Origin: Haematobia irritans
Lineage: Eukaryota > Arthropoda > Insecta > Diptera > Muscidae
Length of the DNA stretch: 64,000 nt
Direction of reading: 5' to 3'
Assembly (NCBI RefSeq): GCF_050003625.1
Contig: NC_134399.1
Span: 222,202,975-222,266,974, forward strand
The position numbers were made by a program, and so were the translations under genes. The notes below the pieces were generated by a model, which was given only the letters and a program-made list of their open reading frames with translations, was not told the origin of the DNA and ran no database searches. Positions 26,076-37,780 of this stretch are shown here, piece after piece. Each line of letters opens with the position of its first letter. The stretch's first letter is position 1.

Positions 26076-26213
26076 ATGTTTATCACATTTCTATTCAGTT
26101 TTCTTGTGGATTGCTTCGGGTCAGCTACTGTTTTAGCAATTGAAAGTATCTGCGATTCTAATATATCGTCAATTCGGTTTTCTGTCTCTCCGGCTGACGT
26201 ATTTGCCAAATAA
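26076..26213 (+). CDS. Possible orphan signal-peptide exon
   Basis: A plus-strand ATG opens a 45-codon frame starting MFITFLFSFLVDCFGSATVL, a good signal peptide, followed by AIESICDSNISSI and a stop at 26213. The preceding sequence resembles a fly 5' leader (AACAACAACGGCAACGCAAC) with a TCAGTG initiator-like site near 25907. Candidate donors are GTATCT at about 26148 and GTATTT at about 26198; I found no matching downstream exon before LRTM-B at 44243. It could be the first exon of a lost third paralogue, an alternative leader for LRTM-B, or chance. The minus strand is also open here (25907-26317). Confidence 0.25.
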   Translation: MFITFLFSFLVDCFGSATVLAIESICDSNISSIRFSVSPADVFAK

Positions 26214-27231
26214 AAGACGAATGCTAAACACTGGTGGCGTCGGTAATAGAATGTGCGGAATATGATGGTGTGTGAATTTGAACCCCCTCTTAAAATTGTT
26301 GGTGTATTTTTTTTCATTGTTTGCCATTTTTTGTATGTTTTTGTATGAATCTAAACAAAAAACATATCGTTTGGCTTCTTATGCTATTTTTTTATGTGTT
26401 CCGCAAAACAACATAAAAAACATTTCTGTTAAAAGCGGCTTTAAACATTGTTTTTTTTTAATACATTTTTGTTTTATGGTATTTTGCATATTCATGTGTG
26501 GCGTGTATGGAGAATTCTGGTCGCCAACGACGTAATCAATAGACACTGAAACCATGCGCAAGGCTTTATGATACTAACGTAATCATATTAAAAATAAATA
26601 CAATTAACAAGTGCAAAAACAAAAAAATAAAATAGAATTACAATAAGAAAAAATGACAAAAGTTTAATTTTTATTACTCCAATACATTTGAACTCACTGG
26701 TATGTAGGTCTTCTCTTCCAATGGCATAACACGCAACGACACGACAAATTAATAATTTAATTCTTAAAGACGTAATTTTAAAGTTAATTAATTTCTCAAC
26801 ATTTGCCCTCAAATGGACAGTCAGACAGACATAATATAAATAATGTCCATTGAATATTTGCAACCAGCAAATGTTGTATGTAAATGTGCTGAGAGTGTGC
26901 GAAAAAATGCTGTCGTATGTGAGTGTAAAACACTTGAGTGTATGGATGTGTGTTTGTTCCACTATTGCGGATATTCCTTAGTTACATATCAGGGATGAGA
27001 AAACAGGATCGTTCACCAGGTACTTTTGTTATCTTAGTTATGGACACGAGGCTATATACCTATGACCCATAGCTTAATTCAACATATTCCAGTGATTTGA
27101 TCCTGGCGAATATTATCTAAAAGAGCATGGGAATCGACAAAGAAGAACGAGCTAGAGTCGAGAAAAGCAAAAAACTGTGGAGTTGTAATTAGTAACAAAT
27201 AGCAATTAATTTTCAGCAAACACAGAAAAAG

Positions 27232-27460
27232 TCACAAGGGACCAAATTGTGGGAATATAGTGGATGAGGCTGCAATTCGTAGGCCAAATTGACCGGGACC
27301 ATGAGAGAGATATAAGCAGGAGTCCAATAGCTCTACATAGTATTTTGGCAGATTTGACAGTCTGCGCATTCGGTGAACTACGTGTTTAACCCATCGTTTC
27401 GACTGTTCCTTGGTCCCCGGTGTGCACCAGTGAATCCATGTTCCGCCGAATGTCACGAAA
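27232..27460 (-). pseudogene. Fossil mariner transposase fragment
   Basis: Minus-strand frames give TWIHWCTPGTKEQSKRWV, the block after the first catalytic Asp of mariner transposases, and after an internal deletion and frameshifts ELQPHPLYSHNLVPCDFF, the block with the third Asp (CDFF). The first Asp is lost (FGGTW in place of a DETW-like motif). It adjoins the MITE at 27577. Confidence 0.7.
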
Positions 27461-27576
27461 CAGCCTCGGATTGCGCTTATGGAACAGCCTCGGATTGCGC
27501 TTATGGTTGGGCTGTTTGTCCAGAGTTTGCAAACGCAACACCAAAACCGTAGTAGTCGTTTAGAGGCCCTCGAACA

Positions 27577-28140
27577 TCCCAGCAAAAAAAATTGGAAGTT
27601 CTTCCAAAGGCGCAACTTTAAAAGCACTTCCAGAAGATGCACTCCTAATGATGTTCTTTATTTTAACTACCCAGGAAGTTCTTTTAATTCAATTTTTTAA
27701 ACCTTGGGTTTTTCATACTTTTAATGGGTAATTTTAACTTTGTTTGTTTCAAATAGGTTAAAAACAGAGTAATAATTCATAAAATGGTGCAAATCATTTA
27801 AATTTTGTCAAAAAAAATGCTAAATCCAATCTGAAAAAATTGTACATTTTTGAAAATATTGGAGGTCAAACGTTTCCGACAAGCGTTAGCATCCATTAAA
27901 AATTATAAAAAAATTTAAAAATTATTTATTTGACAAAATATTACAGAATTTTTTAATTTACATCCAAAACATTGAATTCGGATCATACCTGAAGAAGTGA
28001 TGCAAAGTGATTGAAATGGAGGACTTCCGTTCTATGACAAGCCCATGTTAAATTCATCGCTTCTGCGACAATTTTGCACCACTTCCGGATCCAAAAAGAA
28101 CATTTTCATTACTTTTTCGGCGACGTTTTTTTTGCTGGGA
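27577..28140 (+). mobile_element. MITE with TCCCAGCAAAAAAAA inverted ends
   Basis: Perfect terminal inverted repeats TCCCAGCAAAAAAAA (left) and TTTTTTTTGCTGGGA (right) bound 564 bp. The interior has no coding capacity. Inverted or partial relatives lie at 24771-25249 and 55320-55565. The target duplication could not be defined, so the superfamily is open. Confidence 0.75.
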
Positions 28141-28159
28141 TAGTTTATCAAAATTCGAA

Positions 28160-28445
28160 ATGCAACCGGGAAATTTGGACGGTAGCCAAAGGTAAAAAGT
28201 AAACGGACGATAACAAAATGAAACAGAAAAGTTCACGAAAAATCAAGATGTAATGTTCACGGTTTCGTCCAAGGGCGTTCACGACTTCATAAACGGCTTT
28301 CGTTTTTCTTTAGCCATGAAAAGTCTTAAAATATTCGTTATACGTACTTATAGCAACTCCGTCGGTGGTGAAATGTGCTAAGGCGACTGTTAACGCGTAT
28401 GGAGCTGACAATCCAGGTTCGAGTCAGATTAGCGGATTTTTTTTT
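28160..28445 (+). mobile_element. tRNA-like SINE, family B
   Basis: It contains a B-box-like GGTTCGAGTCAG followed by ATTAGCGGATTTTTTT, and a body with CGTTCACGACTTCATAAACG and TTTCGTTTTTCTTTAGCCATG. The same body and B box occur in the opposite orientation at 47040-47420. An A box is only weakly recognisable. Confidence 0.5.
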
Positions 28446-28740
28446 ATAAATTCATAAATACAGTCGAAGCTCTGTTTAACGAATATCCCATATAGCGAAA
28501 ATCCAATTTAACGAACTTCCAAACGTTGACTATTCTAAATAACCAACGGTTGAACAAAATTTACGTTCGATTTAACGAACATTTTTTTTAATTTTAAGAA
28601 AATAAACAACACAAAATCTGCAATATTTGACGAGTTTTAGAATGGCTTAAGTCCTTAGGAAATGTCCACAAAGTACGGCATTCCCAAGATATTTAGATTC
28701 CATCAAATGTTTGGAAACACATATTCAATGGCCGGGTAAT

Positions 28741-29365
28741 TAGGTAAAGTTAGGTTAGAAATATGGCAGCTCCGTGCAGGACACTGCTTGGACTCATTCC
28801 AAAGTACATGACCTGGGGGAACTTAGTTGGACTAAACAGGGTCTCATGAACCAGTCTGGGACAAACCCTTAGGAACCGCTATTATTTTGATCATCCCAAT
28901 TGCAGCAGAAAGAAAAACTTTTGGATAACCCAAAAGTTGACCCAAAGGTAAATGTTTAGATCCAATAAAATTTTAAAATCAAGAGAGTGTAGAAATCAAT
29001 ACATTTTTTCATATAATTTATTGATTTCTACACTCTCTTGATTTTAAAATTTTATTGGATCTAAACGTTTACCTTTGGGTCAACTTTTGGATTATCCTGC
29101 GACAAACTGGAGCACTGGTACTAGTCCTGTGATAGATCCGTTATTGGGAATATGCACCAAATTTTCGTAGGAGCGCCAGTTGGACAAATGGTGAATTGTT
29201 CTCTTATTAATGAGTGCTACCCGAATCTATATTTAGCACAATGACAAGGAACGTCATTCTTATAGCTGAAGAGAGACTATGAAATACACAGGCATGTCAA
29301 CATCATTACTGAGAGGAATAAAATGCCGCCAAAAAATTTTTTTTTGGTGCTCGGTCGAAACGGTG
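28741..29365 (-). mobile_element. Degraded SINE family A inside the pogo-like element
   Basis: Old, diverged SINE sequence: GTTAGGTTAG tail side near 28750, TCTCTTATTAATGAGTGCTA near 29200, ACAATGACAAGGAACGTCAT near 29240, and CGGTCGAAAC near 29360. It is interrupted by the hairpin at 28923-29097. Confidence 0.5.
28923..29097. repeat. Near-perfect 79-bp inverted repeat (hairpin)
   Basis: The left arm 28923-29001 and right arm 29019-29097 are reverse complements at 77 of 79 positions, with a 17-nt AT-rich loop. The arms start GGATAA(C/T)CCAAAAGTTGAC and include CAAGAGAGTGTAGAAATCAA. It lies within the degraded SINE inside the pogo-like element, and is much better conserved than either host. 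Confidence 0.9.
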
Positions 29366-29829
29366 ATCTAGCGTTGAGAGTACTTCTATGTCAACAGTAT
29401 CAGCAGAGTAATTGTACATACACTACGTTTTAGGAAGATGTTACTATGAACACTACCTAGTTACGCCTGGTCCATCTTGAAACCGGGGACTGGAAACAAA
29501 TTAGGCAATTCGTCTAAGAAGTTAGAGCACACACATATTGATATTGGTATGTATAGGCCCTCGTGAGACAGCGAGTATTTGATCCACTTTTCAATCTAAC
29601 ATAACCTAGATATATCAAGTTCATCAGTTTTTAAGGATTATTTAAAGTAATATTTTTAAGTGCCTCTGTAGTTTAATTTTGGCAAATGCTTATGAATTTT
29701 TACTCATCTATTAAAAAAAAAATACGATTTTCTATAAGATTTAACATTTAATATTCCCGTTCGATTTAACGAATTTTTCTAAATAACGAAAGGGCCTGAC
29801 AATCGTTCGTTAAACCGAGTTTCGACTGT

Positions 29830-30840
29830 ATAAGCCTACATTTTCTTTAATAGTGTTTCATTGATTTTTAGAGGGTATTATAGAAGAAAATAAAAATTTA
29901 GTACAAAAGTACGATATTTTATCATCACTGGTGCATACTTATCTTTCATATCTCATTTGAATCTGAATCTGCATTAATTCTCATGTATATATGGTGTACG
30001 TGCTAAGAAAACAACAGCAACAACAACAAATCACTTCATAGAGTTCATGTTGAATATGCCAGGCAAATTTGTTCTCGCCTGCATGTGATATAAATCGCCA
30101 ACAGCCACCAGCGTTAATGCTTTCTTCCTTCCACTTCTCTCACAAGTGCATTTTATGCGATCATTTACTTATTTATTGTTGTTGTTGCTGTTGATATTTT
30201 ATTTTCTTGTTTTGACCAAAATACCCCCATAGGAAATATGGAATAGGAATAAGCGAGGGCAAATTGACGTAATTCTATTTCTTTAAATATGGAAATGATG
30301 ATTGGATGGTTGTGGCGATGACCGCGTTAGATCGATTAATTTGGCAAATAGTGTTTCGGGAAGTTGGTTCTCAAAACCAAAATGAATTATGGATGGAATA
30401 TAAAACCAATAAGGTTATGGTCAGGATAGAATGCATATAAATTATAAAGATAATATATGTGGTGCATAATATCATAGATTAAAATATCTTAAAATTGTGT
30501 TTATATAGTTAAATTAAATTGAAGGAAATTAAGTCATGATGTTTTATTAATAATAAATTAATTAACTGAAATGAGTTAAAACCAATTTAATTAAATTGGC
30601 TACTATTGGTCTAAATTAAAATTATTAAATTTAGGACAATTCTGTATTATTGGATTGAACGGAATTACATTGTACACTAAAAAATAGTGAACCCTATATA
30701 GCACTAAGGCTAATTTAATGCAATCTTAGTTCATGGAATCACTACGTTTTGAGAAAATTTTCTTGGCTTTAATAATTTTTTGCGGACGTTAGTCAAATGA
30801 TCTAAAAAGGAAAAAAAATTATACAAAATTGAAGCATAAA
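29830..30840. other. AT-rich gene-poor stretch
   Basis: Contains scattered CAACAACAACAAC-type runs but no gene or transposon end that I can support. Confidence 0.35.
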
Positions 30841-30846
30841 TATTAA

Positions 30847-31088
30847 CCCTCTAATGCCCCAATGTTTTTGCCAGCTGATTAAATATTCAATATTAACGAC
30901 ACAAAAGCAAGAAAACTGAACAAGAAAAATTTATACGGTAAAATTTTGTATATGCTGCAAAGCCTCTTGAACAGTTTCAACTAAGTTTTCTTTTTACTTG
31001 ACCCATTTGTGTTGCCTTGACGTGTGTTTTACTAAAGGTTTCCTTATTTAATGAAGCCCGCCTAAAGGCGGGATTGGGCATTAGAGGG
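30847..31088. mobile_element. piggyBac-like MITE with TTAA duplication
   Basis: TTAA|CCCTCTAATGCCC at left and GGGCATTAGAGGG|TTAA at right: 13-bp perfect inverted ends, CCCT-type termini and a TTAA on each side, the hallmark of piggyBac transposition. The element is 242 bp and non-coding. A subterminal palindrome GCCCGCCtaaaGGCGGG is near the right end. Confidence 0.85.
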
Positions 31089-31539
31089 TTAACTTAATTC
31101 GAGTGTCCCACAAAATAGTTGAGAATTTCTTAAAATTTGTCAATTTTACCAATAATGCACCCATCATGAGCTTTCTATGCTACTAACAAACATTTTTGCA
31201 ATTTTGAACACCAATTTTAGCCTTCAAACTTCGAAATTTTCTTTAACAAGTGAAAAAAGTTAATTACGTCCAATAAATTTTTTTTGAATTTATCGAAAAA
31301 TATTTACTTTTTTGTCAAATACGCGTGACATCTGCTTTGGTAATACAGTTTAGTTAAAATTTTCTAAAATTAACCAAAACTTTCCTTCCTGTTGGGTTCA
31401 GTGTTTTTTGAGTGCAGTAAATTGAAATCTCTTGAACTAATTTACGTGTAAATAATTGCAATGATTTAATTTGTTTTGAGGTGAATATAAATTAATAGAA
31501 ATAACAAAAAAACAAACTGGACTAATCTGCATTGCTTTC

Positions 31540-31802
31540 CGGTTCCAAAGATTTTGTGTTGACACTAATGATTAAACATTTAAGACACAATTCTCTTTTA
31601 AATTTGAGTTATATGTTACGTACATGATTCTAGGAAACAATTTATAATTTATTCGTATTTTCAACTTTCTTTTTTATGGACTTTTGGATAATGAAGAAAC
31701 TTTATATAAGAGAAATGCGTCTTCTACTCTAAGCAAAATTCACATTCGTATTTTATGGACATGAAATGGTTGGTCTTACGACAATATTTTTTTCCAGTGT
31801 AG
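31540..31802. repeat. Fragment of CACTGAAAAA-ended MITE
   Basis: Shares GGTTCCAAAGATTTTGT, ACACAATTCTCTTTTAAATT and AAGCAAAATTC with the copy at 38933-39577, and ends TTTTTTTCCAGTGTA, an intact right terminus. The internal part is deleted. Confidence 0.55.
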
Positions 31803-32404
31803 GATTGTTTAATTAAACGGGATATTATAAAATTAAATTCTATTCTATTGTACTCGTTTATAAATTCAATTGAACGATCTTACTTCAGTTATTATATCGC
31901 GTATATATTTTGTTTTTTAATTTTTTATTTAAGGAACTTTTTTTTTTTGATTTGGAAGCATTTATAATATTTAAAATTATACATAATTATTTATTGCTGC
32001 ACACTATACTCATTAAACATTTTACGCTTTCGTATACATCTTCTCTATTTTAATTATCGTTTTAACAATGGAACAGGTTATATTCAATATATACTATGTA
32101 GAAAATTGATGATTTCCATATATTTTATAGTTTTTTTAACTATGGAATTAGTCGTTAAATCTTTGGCATCTTTATTACCTCCTTAAAATGTAAAAAAAAA
32201 AAATTAAAAGTAAATGTGTAGATGTACTATAAACTTCACTTAAAATCCAATATATCAAAAATCATGTTTTAAATGATATTGCCAAGATCAATTCACCTAA
32301 CACCTGAATAGTATTACAGTCGAACACAGTTATGTTATGACTAACTTTCAGGGATTGGGAAGTTCATTTTATCCACTTGGGTAGCCAAGTGTTGTCAAGA
32401 AATA

Positions 32405-32640
32405 GTGGCTGTCCGTTATTTTAGGCGCACTTAGACTATTTAGTATATTGTGATATCAGAAGTGGTGAATTTCTCCCTTATCAATAAGTTCTGCCCAATG
32501 CTGTGTATAACCCAATAACAAGCCGAGTACGAACGGCGTTTCATATCGCGGTGAAACCGCTTAGAGAAGCTTTGAAACACTCAGAAATTTCACCAACATT
32601 ACTGTGATAATCCACCCCTGCAAAACTTTTCGGTGTTAAA
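32405..32640 (-). mobile_element. Degenerate SINE family A
   Basis: Recognisable pieces are GCGCACTTAGACTATT, AGTGGTGAATTTCTCCCTTA, GAACGGCGTTTCATATCGCG and CTTAGAGAAGCTTTGAAACA. It is diverged and lacks the tRNA head. Confidence 0.7.
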
Positions 32641-32689
32641 ATATTGTTTCTATTGTTCAAACATATTATGTTTCTGTTTATTATGTTTA

Positions 32690-32865
32690 TATAGAAAAAT
32701 TTTTTCAAATTTTTATTTCTATAGAAAATTTTCTACAAATTTTATTTCTACGGGAAAATTTCTGACAATTTTATTTATATAGAACATTTCATTTTTATAG
32801 GAAATTTTGTCAAAATTTTATTTCTATAGAAAATTTTTTCAAAATTTTGTTTTTATTAAAAAATT
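32690..32865. repeat. Short 29-bp minisatellite cluster
   Basis: About six copies of the TTTATTTCTATAGAAAATTTT-type unit, related to the larger arrays at 5646 and 35340. Confidence 0.75.
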
Positions 32866-32884
32866 AATTGATACAATATTTTTT

Positions 32885-33350
32885 TTAATCCAACTAAGAA
32901 CACAAAGTTAAGAAAATGAGTGAAATTTTTTACGGTGTTTATTAAACAATTAACAATTTAATTAAATTGATGTCGGTTGCAAAACTCAATTAATTGTTTG
33001 ACTGATTTAATTAAAAAATTAAAACTGAATAATTATTTGAGTCTATTAAAAACTGATTGAGTTTGCAATCGACATCAATTAAATTTTTGATTGAATCAGT
33101 TATAAAATTAATTGATTAATTAACTGATGATGACGAAAATGATGGTATCAATCACAATTTTAATTGTTTGCCATCAACTAAAACTAAAAATTAATTGAAA
33201 TTTTTAAATCAAATAAATTAATTTTTTAATCAAATATTTTTTTACGCCAAATTAAAACTGTGATTAATACCATAATTTTCGTGATTGAAGACATTTCAAT
33301 TAAAAATTAATTGGATTAATTTCGTGATTGAATCAGATTTTTTTTTGTGT
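32885..33350. repeat. Dispersed AT-rich AATTAATT repeat family
   Basis: Characterised by runs of ATTAATTTTTTAATTGA, AATCACAATTTTAATTG and GTGATTGAAGACATTTCAAT, ending near TTTTTTTGTGTGTAG. Copies or parts lie near 43440, 48370-48640, 48810-49430, 55090-55240 and 55740-56210. Strong local inverted symmetry suggests a MITE family; precise ends were not resolved. Confidence 0.55.
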
Positions 33351-34854
33351 GTAGGTACCATTTTTATTTACTGCCACAATCTATTTCAACTGGGGGGCTT
33401 AAACAAATATCATATTAATAATAAAATATAGTACGTAACAGTTGCAGAACAACAAGTACCAAGTGTTGAAAAAGCTTTTAATTTTAATAAATATTTTTTT
33501 TTTAAATAACAAACGCACACACACATACACTCTCATAACATGTGAATATGCAAAAATATGATAGATTCTATTTGTAGATTTGCAAGTGCAACAGCATTTC
33601 AATTTGAATTTCGATTTTTAATGGCAAGGCAAGTTGTCATTCACAATAACACAAACTAATGGCTGTCATTTGCTTATGCCATTTAAGGGGCGGAATATTT
33701 CATTACGTGTTTGTCATACTTAACACAATGCTCCATACTTAATAACTTTGTATAATTGTTTGCATTTTTTTTTTTGAATTTTTTTCTTCTACAAATTTTA
33801 CATGCATTATGTAAATTTCATATTTATATTTTTGTTTTCTTTTCAAAAATGCTAATATATATCTTATATACGCTATGTATTCCTTCATTTTCAACGCTAA
33901 ATTTAAAAACAAATAAACTTGACCTTTGTGGCCACTGAGTTGGTCAGTTATTACATGAATCCATTAAAATTGTTTACTTTTTCTTTTTTGAGAAACATAA
34001 CGCATCTTTGGGACACTGCTATTGAATTTGTCTATGAACAAAAATTAATTGATCAAATAAAAATGTCATTGAATTTGAATTTTGAATAAAAAAAATACTT
34101 TACACACTTGAAAAGCCCCAGAGGAAAAAATCTAACTCAATTATCATAACCCTGCAAAAATAAATATTGAATATGATTTCAGTGATTTTTCTTCTTGTTA
34201 TCGTCATTATTGTTCAATGTAGAAATGGTGGTCAGTGAATTTTTACACCAGCGAAATTTTACCCGCCCAACAACAACAACAAGAAATAATCGAAATAATG
34301 TAAAATAAACATTTTTTTGTTTTTTAATTCTCTGATACAAAGTAAACTAATGATGACGATTCATTATTCGTTTGAATTGAAATAATGGTGTAATCTGATC
34401 TCTTATGAAATATGCCAAACAAAACTATTGCAATAGTCATCTAAAATGCACACATCGTAGTAGTTACCAGAGAAATAGGGTTTCAACATTTTTATTACCC
34501 CAAGACAATAATGGAAAATATCAACAGTAAGGTAAAAATTTATTTTGTTATGAATTTGACTTGGAATTTCATGTAAGTCCATCTTAGAGATACAAAAGCC
34601 GAAACTCGACTGAGTAGAGATTTTTCGAAGTGGTTTGCTTAAGTAAAGTAACGACGTTTGTCACACTTGGTTGAATGCTACACTGAAAAAACAGGTAACC
34701 CACTTGAAAAAAAAACTATAGATTAATTTTAGGAAAATTTACATAGACTGTATTACAAACGCCGATATCTCACTGATATCACAAAAATAATTAAATATTT
34801 TTGAAAAACAAATTGAAGAAAATTTACTAGACATATATGACAAAGAAAATTTCA

Positions 34855-35023
34855 TTAAAAGTCAGTCAACGAAAAATTGTCGTTGATATAACGAAACGTC
34901 TTTATTAATACAATGAAAATATTCGTTAATAGTACGAAGCGTTACGTTGATTTGCAGAAAATTCATTATATTAACGAAAAAATTCATTGTATTAACGAAT
35001 TTGTTTCATTGGCTGACTTTTAA
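34855..35023. mobile_element. Small MITE with 20-bp inverted ends
   Basis: TTAAAAGTCAGTCAACGAAA at left and the reverse complement of TTAAAAGTCAGCCAATGAAA at right (18/20). The interior repeats TTCGTTAATATAACGAAA-like motifs in both orientations. Length 169 bp; the flanking target duplication is unclear. Confidence 0.55.
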
Positions 35024-35339
35024 CGACACATTTCGTTAATATAACGAAACTTTTTCTATTAGTATACATAATTATTTGTTAAAGAAAATTTCATAGTGCG
35101 TAGAAGGAAAAAATTGGAGTTCAAAATTGCAAAAATGTCTTTAGCGCCATATGAAATTCATGATGGCCGCTTTTGTACTCCGCATTTTAAGATTTCCACA
35201 AAACGTTGTTAAAAACAGGAAAATTAAATGCTCTGTTGTAATTTTCACCAAATTACACCCTCTCATAGAAAAAAAAATTAACTAAAAGTAAAGAAGAAAA
35301 TCATTGGCGCCCAATCTTGACCATTTTAACCAGACAGAT

Positions 35340-36770
35340 TTTTACAAAATTTCTATAGAAATAAAATTTTGACAAACATTTCTATAGAAATAAAGTTTTA
35401 ACAAAATTTTGTATAGAAATAAAAGTTTGCCAAAATTTTGTACGGAAATAAACTTAAAATAAATTTTGTATAGATACAAAATTATGCAAACATTTTGTAT
35501 AGGAAGAAAATTTTTTATAACTTTCGATAAAATAAAATTTTGAGGACATTTTATATACAAGTAAAATGGTGACATTTTCTAAAAACTTGAAAAAAACATC
35601 TAGAGAAATAAAATGTTGACAAATTTTTGTATAGAAATAAAATTTTGATAAAATTTATTATAGAAATAAAATTGAGACAAAATTGTATATAGAAATAAAA
35701 TTGTGACAAAATTATATATAGAAATAAAATTTTATCAAAATTTTCTATAGAAATACAATTTTGACAAAATTTTCTATAGAAATACAATTTTGACAAAATT
35801 TTCTATAGAAATAAAATTTTGACAAAATTTTCTATAGAAATAACATTTTGACGAAATTTTCTATAGAAATAAAATTTTGACGAAATTTTCTATAGAAATA
35901 AAATGTTGAAAAAATTTTCGACAGAAATAAATAAAAATAAATATTTGGAATAGAAATAAAAATTTAACAATCTAGAGAAATAAAATGTTGACAAAATTGT
36001 TTATAGAAATAAAATTTTGACAAATTTTTTTATAGAAATAAAATTTTGATAAAATTTATTATAGAAATAAAATTTTGATAAAATTTTCTACAAATATAAA
36101 ATTGTGTCCAAATTTTATTTCTATAGAAATAAAATTGAGACAAAATTGTATATAGAAATAAAATTGTGACAATTTTGCGATAACTTTATAAAGAAATAAA
36201 ATTTTGACAAAATTTTCTATAGAAATAACATTTTCACGAAATTTTCTATAGAAATAAAATTTTGACGAAATTTTCTATAGAAATAAAATGTTGAAAAAAT
36301 TTTCGACAGAAATAAATAAAAATAAATATTTGGAATAGAAATAAAAATTTAACAATCTAGAGAAATAAAATGTTGACAAAATTGTTTATAGAAATAAAAT
36401 GTTGACAAATTTTTTTATAGAAATAAAATTTTGATAAAATTTATTATAGAAATAAAATTTTGATAAAATTTTCTACAAATATAAAATTGTGTCCAAATTT
36501 TATTTCTATAGAAATAAAATTGAGACAAAATTGTATATAGAAATAAAATTGTGACAATTTTGCGATAACTTTATAAAGAAATAAAATTTTGACAAAATTT
36601 TCTATAGAAATAACATTTTGACGAAATTTTCTATAGAAATAAAATTTTGACGAAATTTTCTATAGAAATAAAATGTTGACAAAATTTTCGACAGAAATAA
36701 ATAAAAATAAATATTTGGAATAGAAATAAAAATTTAACAAATTTTCTATCGAAGTAAAATTTTGGAAAAA
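35340..36770. repeat. 29-bp minisatellite with 385-bp higher-order repeat
   Basis: Basic unit as at 9355. The segment CGACAGAAATAAATAAAAAT with TATTTGGAATAG recurs at 35919, 36304 and 36689, exactly 385 bp apart, and the monomers between them repeat in the same order. This shows a recent multi-monomer duplication. The KFCQNF-type open frames here are artefacts. Confidence 0.85.
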
Positions 36771-37213
36771 GTTTAACTTTGTTTATAAATTTATTTTGGA
36801 AAAATGGTCCGCTCGTACGAATTTTGGTCCAGTTTTGGAAAAATGTTGGTCCAAAACAAAAATTCATTGTGGCAACGCTGATTCTAACTATTTTTGGGAA
36901 TCGTACGAAAATGTTCATGTTCTTTCGTTCATATTGAACTTATATGTACGGTCATTGAACTTTATACTCACGTTTCATTGGGCTGTGGAAAATTATATAA
37001 AATTTCAATTTAATTCAATTTAATTTAAATGTAAATTTAATTTAACTGCGGACATTTTTTTCCGTGTAATGTATGTAATGTAATGAATAAAAATTTAAAT
37101 TTCTCCAAATTAATAATAATAGAAATTTGTCCTTATTATTGTACAATAATGTATAATTATATAATGTGCCATATTACGAGTACAACAATATTGTGTTCAG
37201 TGTATGGTGGAAA

Positions 37214-37780
37214 ACAGGTTGGCTGATAAGTCCCCGGTCTGACACATAGATGGCGTCGCTAGTATTAAATGCATATTATTTTTATAACCAACCTTCAAAT
37301 GATTCGTGTCAAAATTTGACGTCTGTTGTCAATTAGTTTATGAGAGCAACTTTTGTTATTGTGAAAAAAATTGAAAAAAAGGAATTTCGTGTTTTGATAA
37401 AATACTGTTTTCTGAAGGGGAAAAATACGGTGAAAGCAAAAACTTGGCTTGATAATGAGTTTTCGGACTCTGCCCCAGGGAAATCAACAATAATTGATTG
37501 GTACGCAAAATGCAAGCGTGGTGAAATGAGCACGGAGGATGGTGAACGCAGTGGACGCCCGAAAGAGGTGGTTGCCGACGAAAACATCAAAAAAATCCAC
37601 AAAATGATTTTGAATGACCGTAAAATGAAGTTGATGGAGATAGCAGAGACCTTAAAGATATCAAAGGAACGTGTTGGTCATATCATTCATCAATATTTGG
37701 ATATGCGGAAGCTCTGTGCAAAATGGGTGCCGCGCGAGCTCACATTTGACCAAAAACAACAACGTGTTAATATTTATTAA
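37214..37780 (+). pseudogene. Himar-like (irritans) mariner, 5' half with truncated transposase
   Basis: The end ACAGGTTGGCTGATAAGTCC at 37214 is that of irritans-subfamily mariners. A transposase frame from about 37340 contains EKKEFRVLIKYCFLKGKNTV, WLDNEFSDSAPGKSTIIDWY and ISKERVGHIIHQYLDMRKLC, the N-terminal paired-type helix-turn-helix domain. It ends after DQKQQRVN at about 37770, so the whole DD34D catalytic domain and the 3' end are gone. The expected TA before the left end is AA here. Confidence 0.9.

Larger units (their letters stand above)
28461..29828. mobile_element. pogo-like (Tc1/mariner) non-autonomous element with TA duplication
   Basis: The left end is TA|CAGTCGAAGCTCTGTTTAAC, the right end TTAAACCGAGTTTCGACTG|TA: terminal inverted repeats of about 22 bp with few mismatches and a TA target duplication. 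Subterminal GTTCGATTTAACGAA motifs recur at both ends. The 1368 bp contain no transposase but hold a degraded SINE and a long hairpin. Ends of this kind are usual in pogo/Tigger-type elements. Confidence 0.75.

Noticed and set aside
25907..26317. Minus-strand 136-residue frame as a hiw exon
   Set aside because: No similarity to Highwire that I recognise and no clear acceptor; the plus-strand signal-peptide reading is more convincing, though still weak.
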